From Plantago ovata (Eukaryota; Streptophyta; Magnoliopsida; Lamiales; Plantaginaceae), in the NCBI GenBank assembly GCA_028274465.1, contig CM051456.1, forward strand, positions 66,884,753 through 66,948,752: a stretch of DNA of 64,000 nt. Reading direction: 5' to 3'. Below are positions 46,568 through 57,435 of this stretch, piece after piece; the first letter of the stretch is position 1, and every line of letters begins with the position of its first letter. The notes under the pieces are model-generated. The model searched no databases and was not told where the DNA came from. It saw only the letters and a list, made by a program, of their open reading frames with translations. The translations under genes were made by a program, and so were the position numbers.

Positions 46568-46755
46568 CGCGACGGATGAGCCATCCGTCGCCGTATAGCG
46601 ACGGATGACTTCATCGGTCGCTATACTTTAAAATCCTTTTTCTTTTTTTTTACTAGGTCAACGTTCTGCGACAAACCAAGCGACGATGCGAGACAAACCA
46701 AGCGACGGATGAGTCATCAGTCGCTATTAAATAACTCATCCGTCGCTTGGTTTCT
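46568..46755. repeat. CACTA right subterminal repeat array
   Basis: GCGACGGATGAG and ATCCGTCGC copies repeat in both orientations, matching the left array. The array stops at CGTCGCTTGGTTTCTT. The usual TTTCTTGTAGTG-type end is not recognisable. Confidence 0.75.
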
Positions 46756-46757
46756 TC

Positions 46758-47049
46758 TGCTGCGGTTCACGATGGCCATATTAAATGATGCATGTTAGAA
46801 TCTATGGTTGTAACCCGTGTAATTATGTACGTAAGGGGCGACAAATTCTTCACCTCGATTAGAGATTGCCAAATGCCTAGGAAGGAGGTAGTGTGAGGTG
46901 TGTGATTCCTTGTATCAAACCTATTCTATCGAATAGGTTTGGGGAGGAGGTTGCTTCGTTGATCTTGTCTTTCGTCTTTGAGTCGTTGTAAAGTTTCCTT
47001 TTTCTTTTTCTTTTTGTTTTGTGTCCCAACCTATTCTTTCGAATAGGTT
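46758..47049 (+). mobile_element. Athila 3' non-coding fragment, left of element X
   Basis: The sequence from GCGGTTCACGATGGCC to the second AACCTATTC hairpin matches the Athila 3' region at about 17174-17471, with both hairpins (46918-46939 and 47028-47049). It abuts the CACTA right end on one side and an LTR on the other. It is either the tail of another Athila copy sharing that LTR or a rearranged piece. Confidence 0.75.
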
Positions 47050-48061
47050 TGGGGAAACCGATTCCGAAAAGGGGAAGAAATCCAAAAACGCGTCGAAAAC
47101 GCGGAATTCCGCGAAAAACTCTCCGGGGCGAACCTCCCCAGATGTGGGGCGAACCGCCCGGTGTTTGGGTTGAACCGCCCCACAGTATTTCGAGGCCTAT
47201 ATATAGTTGCTCAGATTTTCTTCGAAATTCATACTTTTCCAGACCTACTTTCTCACCTTTCTCTGTAGTTTTAGGTAGGGACTTCCCAGAGCCTGTTCTG
47301 GGGGTTCGTAGCTTAGGGGACACTTTTTCATAGCAGATTGGAGCTTGTAGGATCGCAATTCTCCGGAGATTGACAACCTTCGGTAACTTTGTATCTTACA
47401 GTTTATTCTACTTATTTTATTATATCTTTCAACATGTTTTCTTCTATGATTTCTGTTGGTTGCATGCCTATTATGAGTAGCTAAACTTATCGTTGGTGGT
47501 AGTATGTGAATTCTTAGCGAAGGGAAGATAGTCAGGCTAATGGCTATATCGCGCATTATACTCCGTGTTATTGCTTTATTTCGTTGATCAGGCACAACCT
47601 AAATTCTCGTATGTTGTATTAATTATTATGCACAATTGGACCCTCGTCGACCTGTTCGCGAGTTTATCTTCGTAGTGTTGAATAATTACGGAATACAATT
47701 GGACAATAGTGCTTGACTTGTCAGAATCGTTATCTTCGTGGTGCTTAATAATTGCAACAGGACATTAGATTGATCAAAGATCTCCATGCAAGACCGAGGA
47801 ATTTACGCTTGATTATCGACCCGTTATGCTTTGAAGGATCTTACTATCACCAATCTCCATTATCTGTTAGAAACCACTTTGCTATTACGTCTGCTGTTTA
47901 TATTCTAAATTAGATTTGATAAAGCTAGTTATAGTCCTGAGAGAACGACACTCTAGTCATTCTACTGCTACACTACGGTTTTCGTTGTAGTTGTGGATTG
48001 CCTTTGGCTAATTAACAAATATATTTGACTGAACCGGGAACCGACAAACCCGCGTCCATCA
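47050..48061 (+). repeat. Partial LTR of element X
   Basis: The LTR carries three GGGGCGAACCGCCC-like palindromes (about 47125-47185), a TATA box (about 47198-47206) and a U5 module repeated two to three times. It ends CGTCCATCA. It is nearly identical to the inverted LTR at 59726-60996 over the shared part. Confidence 0.88.
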
Positions 48062-48064
48062 AAT

Positions 48065-48081
48065 TGGCGCCGTTGCCGGGG
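48065..48081 (+). other. Primer-binding site of X, tRNA-Asp
   Basis: TGGCGCCGTTGCCGGGG lies three bases after the LTR and is an exact tRNA-Asp complement. Confidence 0.9.
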
Positions 48082-48313
48082 ACTATACTCCTTTTTTCTG
48101 TTTAATTTGTTTATATTTTCAGCTTTCAATTCCTAATTCTATTAGTTTTAGTTTTCCTTTTTAATCTCTCTCTACTACTGCTTTCCTAGTCTGTTTCTAA
48201 TTCTCCATTCCTAGCCTTAGTAGTATTTGATATCTAGAAATATTCTCGATTTTCGAAATTTCTAACGAGGCTAATTTTTAGTTTTGAGTTACTCCTGATA
48301 CATATTTCCAGGT

Positions 48314-51300
48314 ATGACGACCTTAAAAGCCCGCTTGACACCGACGTTCTCGCAAGTCAGAAGGGGGTCAGCTATATACTTGGAAGAAGAGTTATCGGGG
48401 TATGAGGTAACAAGCACCATAGTGAGAAGGATACCAAGGTTCGAAGAAGCAGAGGATATGAATCCGATAAGCTTCATCAGGTCCTATGAAGAGAAAATAG
48501 CAAAAGTTCCAGCAAAGGGGTTCACCGAGGATCAATTATGCAGGAAATTATTTCCTTTTGCTTTGGGATACGAACCGAGGATATGGATAGCGAGGTTAGC
48601 ACCAGGATCACTGAAGACCTGGAGCCAAGTAGTAGAGGAGTTCTTGGCACGTTTCATGCCTTACCATGAGACAATTGCACTGCGGAATCGGATCGAATAC
48701 TTCAAGCAAGGAGAATACGAGCGGTTCAGTGACACCGATGAACGTTTTGAGCTGTATAAACGTGAGTGCCCCCACCACCGTTTCGACGATGGGGAGTTGA
48801 TTTGGTATTTTGTTGGAGGAGTACGAGATGAAGTTAGACTTCAAGTGGATGGGATGTGTGGAGGTTTAGAAGAATGTATAGTTGAGGAGGCAGTGAAGGT
48901 CTTTCAAAAGTACGCCAATGGATCCGCACAATCTAAGAAAATAATGTCGAATGAAGTCGCCAACATATACTCAAATCAAGACGAAACTGACGAATCATAC
49001 GAAGGATATTCTGAGGACGAAGACATCAGTGAGGAGGAGGAACTTGCGTTTTACGCAGGGATTAAAGCCAATGAGAGTGTTTTCGAGATAGCACACACGC
49101 AGGGCAAGCTGAGAACAATCTTCGCATCGAGAAGGCTTTGAAGCGATCGAAGTAACTGAGCAACTTATCAAAGAGCTTAGCCTACTGAAGTGTGGGAGGT
49201 GCGGTAAAGCAGTCGAGGATATCCCCCAGGGAGTAGTGAGCAAACCACCCGAGGTGAGGAGCGAATCACCCCCCAACTCCAGGGAACCGGTCAATCCTAG
49301 TCCTCCCGATGAGACACAAGAAACTGATCCCGAGCAACCTCCAGCTGATGCTACTAAGGAGAATGAATGCGAGGACGTGAATCTACTACTCCGAGGAGGC
49401 AAGATGACCAAAATTCCTAACTTCATACGTCCTAAACGGGTGGAATCTACCGAGATCGATAATACAGGACCAAGCACAGAAGAAGAGGTTAGCGGAAGTC
49501 CCCAAGAACCTCAAGAAGGTCCGGAGAGGAATGATAAACCAAGACCATCTGTGATAGACATAGATGATGAAGAAGTCGAGGTAGGAAATAGTATGCCAAG
49601 AGGACTTCACAAATCTTCCAATCCATATGTGCCTCCGAAACCACATGTGCCATACCCGAGTCGGATCAAACCAGCCAAGAAGGATATTCAAGATTCACCC
49701 CTATTCCAACGCCTGTCAAAAGTAGAAGTCAATGTGCCTCTCTTAGAGTTAATCCAGAATATTCCAGCTTATACGAAGTTCTTTCGTGAGATCAAGAACA
49801 AAAGGATTACTTCAGGAAAGGAAGTAAATGGGGTTGAAACGGTCAACTCGATTGCCGGATTACCCATGAAGAAAAAGGATCCTGGAAGCTTCATCATCGA
49901 CATCGCCTTAGGGAATGGACAAACTACGAAGGCAATGCTTGACTTAGGAGCTAGCATAAACTTAATGCCGTATTCAATATACAAGGCCTTGGAACTCGGA
50001 GAATTGACACCAACTGATATGGTCGTCCAAATGGCGGGCGAAAGTGTGAAGAGGCCAGTCGGAATAATAGAGGACATCCTTGTAAAAGTGCACAAATTGA
50101 TAATCCCAGCTGATTTTGTAGTAATGAAGTCCGCGGACGAGGGAAAGAGCCATATCCGTGAGCACGTAGTACTACTTGGGAGACCATTCATGGAAACTCC
50201 AACACATGCCTTGAGCTTAAAGGCAAGAAAATAACCATGGAGGTAATGGGCGAGAAGATTGAGTTGGTAGGATGTAGCATCAGAGATAAGGAAGTTACAG
50301 AGGAGTTAAAATTTGTCGATTGCTACGAATCCGTAATTCCCGAATTTCATCATTTCCATGGTAATCGTGAACCACTTGAGGAGGCACTAACAATGCAAGA
50401 TGAGACGTGCTACATGACCGAAGAAGCAAGGGAACTAGTTGAAATAATGGATAGCACCCCAGAAATTCCAGCAGGAGAAAAGGTACTTGAACCTTTAAAT
50501 GAAGAAGAAGAAGAAAGTGGGTTTCCTAAAGAACCTAGCTTAGAATTGAAACCACTTCCTGCGCACCTCAAGTATGTGTACTTAGGAGAAAATCAGAAAA
50601 AGCCTGTAATTGTCTCCTCACATCTCTCCGACGATGAAGAAAGTAAGCTGATTGAAGTATTGAAGGAAAATTCCGCAGCTCTATGGGGGATCAGTGATAT
50701 CAAAGGAATTAGCCCCACAAGATGCGTGCACAACATCACTCTAGAACAAGATGCCAAACCCGTTAGGCATCCTCAGCGAAGGATAAATCCAGCTATGCAA
50801 GAGGTGGTAGAAAAGGAAGTGATCAAGTTACTAGATGCTGATATGATTTACCCCATTCCTGATAGTCGATGGGTGAGCCCGGTGCATGTAGTTCCTAAGA
50901 AATTAGGATTCACGGTGGAAGAAAATGAGAAGGGAGAATTAGTACCGATTAGGAAGACCACTGGATGGCGGATGTGCATTGACTATAGAAGATTAAATGC
51001 CGCCACTAAAAAAGACCACTTCCCTTTACCATTTATATATGACATGCTAAACTGCCTTGCGGGGCGGAAGTTTTATTGTTTTCTTGATGGTTTATCAGGT
51101 TTCTACCAGATTGCGATTGCACCGGAGGATCAGGATAAGACGACATTCACTTGCCCATTCGGAACATTTGCCTATAGGAGGATGCCATTTGGACTATGCA
51201 ATGCTCCCGCCACTTTTCAAAGGTGCATGCTTTCTTTTTCTCTGACATGGTAACTAAATTTGTTGAAGTTTTCATGGATGATTTTTCCCTTTTTGGTGAT

Positions 51301-53441
51301 TCATTTGATGAATGCTTGCAAAGATTAGATCTATTTTTAAAAAGGTGCATTGAATGTAACTTGACCTTAAGCTGGGAGAAGAGTCATTATATGGTTAGAG
51401 TAGGCATTGTTCTAGTACATGTAGTTTCTGAAAGAGGTATTGAGGTAGACAAGGCCAAGATCGAAATCATTGAAAAACTTCCCCCACCTACTTGCGTGAA
51501 AGAATTGCAATCTTTTCTTGGCCATGTAGGTTTTCATAGGAGGTTTATTAAGGATTTTTCTAAAATTGCTAAACCTCTAAGTAGCTTGCTTGCTAAAGAT
51601 GTGGTTTTCCATTTCTCTAATGAATGCTTAGTTGCTTTTAATACCCTTAAGGAAAAGCTTGTTTCTGCTCCCATTGTTGTGCCGCCTGACTGGAATCTTC
51701 CTTTCGAAATTATGTGTGATGCTTCGAATTTTGCTATGGGTGCTGTTTTATGCCAAAAAGTTGACAAGCAGTATCGTGTGATTTATTATGTTAGTAAGAC
51801 CCTAGACTCTGCGCAGGTTAATTATACAACTACTGAAAAGGAATTTTTGGCTGTTGTCTTTGCTTTACAAAAGTTTAGGTCTTATTTAATTGGCCATCCT
51901 GTGAATGTCCATACTGATCATGCTGCATTGAGACATTTGATAGCTAAGCAAGATTCTAAGCCTAGATTAATCCGTTGGGTCCTTTTGCTGCAAGACTTTG
52001 ATTTGACCATAGTGGATAGAGCTGGTAGGGAGAATCTAGTAGCAGATCATTTATCTAGGATACCTAATATACCTGTTGATCCAATACCCATCAATGAAGA
52101 CCTCCCCGATGAGCACTTAAAGAAGGCTAATGAAGAGCCATGGTATGCAGATATTGTAAACTATTTGGCTATGAATATTTGCCCCACTAACTTTTCAGCC
52201 TCGGACAAGAGAGCTCTTGCCAAGCAATGCAGGACTTACATATGGGATGATCTGCATCTATTCAAGGAAGGAGCTGATGGGATTCTAACAAGATGCGTGC
52301 CACAAGAAGAGCAACAAAGTGTACTGAGCCATTGCCATGAGCTTAATTGTGGAGGGCAGTACAGTGGATTGGAAACAGCACGCAAGGTACTACAAGCAGG
52401 ATTTTTCTGGCCAACAATATATAAAGATGCTCGAAGTTTTGTGAAGAATTGTGACCCATGTCAACGAGGAGGTGGTATCGGCAAGAAAGATGAAATGCCC
52501 CTTCAAGGAAATCTAGTGGTAGAACCTTTCGATGTATGGGGCATTGATTTTATGGGACCATTTCCAAACAGTGGAGGCTATGAATACATTCTTGTTGCAG
52601 TGGACTATGTGACTAAATGGGTGGAGGCAATTCCTACAAAAACAAATGACGGCGCAGTGGTTATGAAGTTCCTGAAGGAAGTAATATTCTCGAGATTTGG
52701 GTGCCCTAGGACAATCATCAGCGATGGAGGGTCACACTTCGTCAATAGAACGTTTGCCTCCCTTCTTAAGAGATACAGTGTCCACCATAGTATCGCTACA
52801 CCTTATCACCCACAGACATCGGGACAAGTCGAAGTCAGCAACCGTCAAATCAAGAAGATCCTGGAGCGAGTAGTGAAGCCTTGTAGGAAGGATTGGGCAG
52901 GAAAATTGAATGATGCACTTTGGGCATACAGGACTAGCTACAAGACGGTGATCGGGACCACTCCATACAGACTCGTGTATGGGAAAGCATGTCATCTTCC
53001 CGTGGAACTGGAACACAAGGCATATTGGGCCATAAAAGCACTCAACCTTGATATGGGAAAAGCTGGCGAGGAACGATTGTTACAACTAGATGAGCTTGAT
53101 GAATTACAACTAGGTGCTATGAAAATGCCAAGATCTACAAGGAACGTACTAAGAAGTATCATGATCGTGGTATAGTACGTAAGGAATTGATTCCTGGACA
53201 AAAAGCTTTGGTATTTAATTCTCGCCTTCGACTATTTCCTGGAAAGCTCTGTACTCGTTGGGATGGACCGTACGAAATTATCGAAGTTGCTCCCCATGGA
53301 GCTGTAAAACTCTTTGATCCAAAAACAGGCAATACCTTCAAGGTGAATGGCCAGCGAGTGAAGCCGTACTTCGAGATATCTAGTGATCAAAGGGAGGTTG
53401 ATCACCTTGAGCTTACACTTACCGCCTCCACTGAAGGTTAG
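48314..53441 (+). pseudogene. Element X gag-pol region (broken, four or five breaks)
   Basis: It starts with MTTLKARLTPTFSQ at 48314. The gag core is at about 48410-48850 (PHHRFDDGELIWYFVGG near 48770). The protease LDLGASIN is near 49937. RT has YRRLN near 50985 and FMDDF near 51272. RNase [10 protein letters not shown] is near 51715, the integrase HHCC finger near 52330, GIDFMGPF near 52540 and GQVEVSNRQ near 52825. The integrase C-terminus ends at 53441. Domain order and wording are those of Athila copy 1, with high identity. The enzymes would have supplied reverse transcription and integration to this LTR family. It is no longer intact. Confidence 0.88.
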
Positions 53442-54178
53442 TGTGTTTTGATATTTTGTTTTCTTGCGAGATTGATTAAGTATTATAGGAAACTTATACA
53501 AGCATTAGCTCTCACGTTGGATCCACTTTCGACGTTCGGGACGAGCGACGACGTTCAGGTTTGGGGAGGAGGTTATTGCTAGTTATCTCTATACTTATCT
53601 TGCTTATGATAACTCGTGAAATTTTTTGCATTTGCACGTTTACTGCTTTCCTAGGATAGTCTTGAATGTTTTATATGGAGTTTATTGCCGAATTTTTTGA
53701 ACTTTTTTATTGGGTAGATCAACCAACTATGCCATTAATCGTATGCTTCATCTCTATGAATTTGTTTGAGGTTTTTCTCGCTTGGCTTGTCACATTTATG
53801 TATTGCACTTAGTTAAGCTTGGTAGTCTCGACATCACTTAGTGGTGTTTTCTCTACTGCGGTTCACGAAGGCCTTTATAATAGGATGATGCATGTTAGGG
53901 TCTTATGGTTGTTTTCCCGAGTAATTATGTACCTAAGAGGCAACAAGTCTTCACCATGCTTTGAGATTGCTAAATGCCTAGGAAGGAGGTAGTGTGAGGT
54001 TTTGTGATCCTTTGTTTATAACCTATTCTTCCGAATAGGTTTGGGGAGGGGGTTGCACCATCATAGACTTGTTTTCGTTTTTCATTTCCGTACCGTGAGT
54101 TTATTTTTCCTTTTCCGTAAATTTTGTACTCCAACCTATTCTTTCGAATAGGTTTGGGGAAGTCGTGTGAGTCATTTT
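53442..54178 (+). other. Element X 3' non-coding region
   Basis: It is homologous to the Athila copy 1 3' region from about 16719, with a GGTTTGGGGAGG motif near 53559 and twin hairpins at 54020-54041 and 54133-54154. It ends at the axis of a large inverted repeat. Confidence 0.8.
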
Positions 54179-54828
54179 TTCTGGAATTTTTTTCTAGCCA
54201 GCAGTAGCATAACAAAAAGAGAAACAAAATGACTCACACGACTTCCCCAAACCTATTCGAACGAATAGGTTGGAGTACAAAATTTACGGAAAATGAAAAA
54301 TAAATTCACGATACGGAAATGAAAAACGAAAACAAGTCTAATGATGGTGTAACCCCCTCCCCAAACCTATTCGGAAGAATAGGTTATAAACAAAGGATCA
54401 CACAACCTCACACTACCTCCTTCCTAGGCATTTAGCAATCTCAAAGCATGGTGAAGACTTGTTGCGTCTTAGATACAAAATTACTTGGGAAAACAACCAT
54501 AAGACCCTAACATGCATCATCCTATTATAAAGGCCTTCGTGAACCGCAGTAGAGAAAACACCACTAAGTGATGTCGAGACTACCAAGCTTAACTAAGTGC
54601 AATATATAAATGTGACAAGCCAAGCGAGAAAAACCTCAAACAAATTCATAGAGATGAAGCATACGATTAGTGGCATAGTTAGTTGATCTACCCAATACAA
54701 AAGTTCAAAAAATTCGGCAATAAACTCCATATAAAACATGCAAGACTATCCTAGGATGAATGTAGTGAATGCAACCTAAAAAATCTAAGAAAGCGGTAAA
54801 CGTGCAAATGCAAATGCAAACAAAGAAC
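53628..54828. repeat. Large inverted repeat joining X and Y tail to tail
   Basis: The left arm is about 53628-54178 and the right arm about 54226-54828, separated by a 47-bp spacer (54179-54225). Both arms are the Athila 3' region in opposite orientation, and the spacer is the inverted continuation of that region (CTACTGCTGGCTAG on the minus strand). The arms carry different small changes, so this is not a simple read-back artefact of one arm. Confidence 0.85.
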
Positions 54829-54950
54829 AAGATACTAATCAACACAAAGCCAAACAATACTTAACATCACGGTTCACATCCCATCCCCCTTACGATTCTT
54901 AAGCTAGGTCCTAGCAAAAGAGAATGAGTAATAAGAAGTGATACTAGATG

Positions 54951-56305
54951 TTACCGAACGGTTTGGCCTCGGTTGGCTAAGAGTGGACATGTGAAAGGAC
55001 TAATCATCGGGATGGTAGTCCCCATAAAAGTCACTCCACATGTCGGACATGAGCTCATTGGACTGACGTAGAGCCTCCTGCTGCTGCTGGATGAGCTGTT
55101 GCTGCTCCCACATTTGCTGCCTATCCTCTTGGCGATGCTCCTCGAATATCTCCCAATTGCGGTTGTGCTGGACAATGTGCCTGTCGAGGTCCTGTCGCAT
55201 GGCCGCGTTGTCGGCATCAATTCTTTCGAAACGGCCGTCGAGGTAGGTACGGAATTCAGAGAAGTCAAATCCTCTAGACCCTGTGGTGCTCGAGGCGGTG
55301 CATGCGGTGCTCTATGGACAAACGGGATATCTGGGATAGGGGCTTGCCCAACATCGGCCTCCATAGCATCCTCACGATCGGAATCACTCGGCTGGAAAGG
55401 TGCTCCTACATCAGCAGCGGCAGCCGTGGGGTTCTTCAACTGATACCTAGTCAGCTGCACCTCAATGGTCGAGGGTGAAAGGGCATCGACCTCGCAATCC
55501 CCCTCCTCAATATCATCGACCCCATGATATTTGCAGTACGCTGTGATGAAGCTTGGGAAGATGAAACGCTTCCTCTTCTTTTCCCAGTGGCGCCCGTACT
55601 CCTCATACATAATGTGCCCTATGTCGATCTGATGTCTGTCTATCAGGCTGTAGAGGAGCTCGGCGTAGTAGGGCTGAATCCACGAGTCATTCTTCCTAGG
55701 GATCAAGTTGGAGATGCAAAATTTCATCATCACCTTAGCTTCAATGCTAAGGTCGCTCTGACTGATCCGTGTAGGTTCTCCCCCGATTTCTGGATATCGG
55801 TACTCCCGGTTGCAGATCACGTCTGTGATATGTCTTCCGATCCCCCTAGAGGTCCTTGAATACAGGTAGGCATGGTCGCTCCCTGTGAATTCCTGGTGCC
55901 CCAAATGGATGAATGAAGAAATGTGCTCTCTGGTGTCCACGGTATTATCAGGCCTCGGACTAGTACCCCATTCTTCTCCTCGAGATCTGTGTATCCAGTG
56001 TAGAACTCTTGGAGGAGGCTCTCGTCGTACCCCTTCAACCTGTTGGAACTGTACCATACCCAATTCCTTTGTGACCCCAATCGTGATAGCGTCCTATACC
56101 CCGCTTTATCAACTGCTGACTCTGGAATATCAATCCTCCTGTCAGGGATGATCGATCTCCCCCCGTCGGCCAGCTCCGCTTCTAACCTTTGACGCACCTC
56201 TATCGCAGCTACAGACAACTCGTACATATGGTGAGATGGTTGGGAGCTTGAAGCTACTCCCTTCCCCTTTCTGTTCGTGCCGGCTCTCCTCGATCTCGGT
56301 GCCAT
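54951..56305 (-). pseudogene. Second ORF region of Y, putative plant transposon protein (about one break)
   Basis: It starts at the ATG at 56305 (MAPRSRRAGTNRKGKG), a basic N-terminus, followed by WVWYSSNRLKGYDESLLQEFYTG near 56060-55990 and later KVMMKFCISNLIPRKNDSW near 55735-55675 and FITAYCKYHGV near 55550-55520. This arrangement resembles the 'putative plant transposon protein' domain that accompanies Athila-type elements. The C-terminal part is acidic, then glutamine-rich and helical (54990-55200), likely a coiled coil. Its biochemical role is unknown. It is not a polymerase or envelope by any motif I can see. Confidence 0.65.
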
Positions 56306-57435
56306 GATTCCTACAAACAGCAATTAGTATCTTGTACGATGCAAAACAGACCTATGCATACGTAAATATACGAGCGAACAAACGAGCAATATTTTCAAAA
56401 ATCCAACTCCTCAAAAACCCAAAGTCTAGTCTAGCTATTTCATTACGCAACATATCAATGTAACTACTACAATAACATATCTCATTATGCTCTTGCTAAA
56501 CAACAAATGCCTTGAATCACAAGGTTCAATCCATACCATAATAATCAAAAAATCCAACATAAATCCTCAACTCCATAAATCATGAATTCTACCAATACAT
56601 CCATCATTATCATATCAACAAACACATGTTTAAGCATGGAATGATAGTAAGAGATACATTTCCTAACAAGATATATCATCTAATAGCAAAAATCTCAAAT
56701 CAACAAACCAAGCCTAATTGAACATGCAATTGATAATGAATAACGAATCTAATCACATAAAACATCAACCCATACATCATACAAGCTTAATTGAAGCATA
56801 AATCAAAAAACCCCCAAATTTGAAAAATTAGGGTTCATGTGATAATACCTCAAATCCAGAGTTTGAATGAACTAGGAAGAGATTTGTTCGGATGAAAAGA
56901 AAGAGCACGTAACGGGCTTCGATTGAAGCTATAGAACACACAAATTGATGCAAAGATGAAGAAGTTATGAAGATTTGAAGGTTTTGTGAAAATGGAGGAT
57001 TTTTTTGAGTTTAAGAGAAGAAAAAGAGGTGAAATGAGGAGAAATGGGGAGAATCCCGCATTTTGAGTTTCTGCAGACTGTGGGGCGGTTCGCCCCACGC
57101 CTGGGGTGAACCGCCTCGCACGTCCAGAGCGCGCGCGCGCGCTCTGGTCGTGGGGCGATTCGCCCCCCACCTCCTGAGGTGGGAGACGATCGTTTTCGAA
57201 TTAAAATGCTGTTTTTAGTCCCCGAAAACCATTTTCCTAAAAAATTCACTCGAAAAATCGCACTCGAACACAACATAAGCACATACGACACAGAAACGAA
57301 CAAATTCACATATGAAAAGCAAATTGTTCAAGTATGAATGCCTGCAATAAAGCGGTAAAGAAAGCGATAAAAACCCCGGGTTGCCTCCCGGATAGCGCCA
57401 TTATTTAAAGTCTCTGACTCGACTCCTGTCTTCGC
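56306..57435 (-). other. Non-coding spacer of Y with GC palindromes
   Basis: The outer part (56306-56850) is AT-rich without a gene. Around 57078-57170 lie GGGGCGGTTCGCCCC-type palindromes like those of the LTR promoter and a perfect 24-bp palindrome CCAGAG(CG)6CTCTGG (57124-57147). A hairpin CCGGG-TTGCCT-CCCGG (57376-57391) sits just downstream of the gag frame in element sense. Confidence 0.7.

Larger units (their letters stand above)
20375..46757 (-). mobile_element. CACTA (En/Spm) DNA transposon, split by a 22.8-kb copia insertion
   Basis: The left end CACTACAAGGGATC at 20375 carries the CACTA signature. Both ends hold arrays of GCGACGGAT and its reverse (20404-20651 and 46568-46755), the subterminal transposase-binding type of repeat seen in this superfamily. 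Without the copia insertion (21587-44416 plus one GTTGG copy) the element is about 3.5 kb. It holds one five-exon minus-strand gene of the Transposase_24 family. No TNP2 (TNPD-like) transposase domain is present, so it is probably non-autonomous. The right end is not a clean TIR: the sequence passes near 46750-46757 into an Athila 3' region, and the 3-bp duplication cannot be shown. The left flank is the old copia element. Confidence 0.8.
47050..54178 (+). mobile_element. Athila-type element X, pol-bearing, incomplete
   Basis: A partial LTR (to 48061), a tRNA-Asp primer site, the gag-pol region (48314-53441) and part of the 3' region align with Athila copy 1 throughout. There is no right LTR: the 3' region runs into an inverted copy of itself belonging to element Y. 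Coding has about four or five breaks. Its LTR is closer to those of Y than to Athila copy 1, although its gag-pol is of the copy 1 type. Confidence 0.88.

Noticed and set aside
46750-46757. Right CACTA terminal repeat read as CAGCAGAAGAAA
   Set aside because: The match to the left end is poor, no 3-bp duplication fits, and the bases equally match the start of the Athila fragment.
47245-47595. 116-codon frame nearly identical to one at 60192-60542
   Set aside because: Both are antisense frames in the near-identical LTRs of X and Y; the likeness reflects LTR identity, not a gene.
54951-56305. Envelope-like gene in the gag-only element
   Set aside because: No signal peptide, membrane segment or cysteine pattern is visible; wording fits a plant transposon protein of unknown role.
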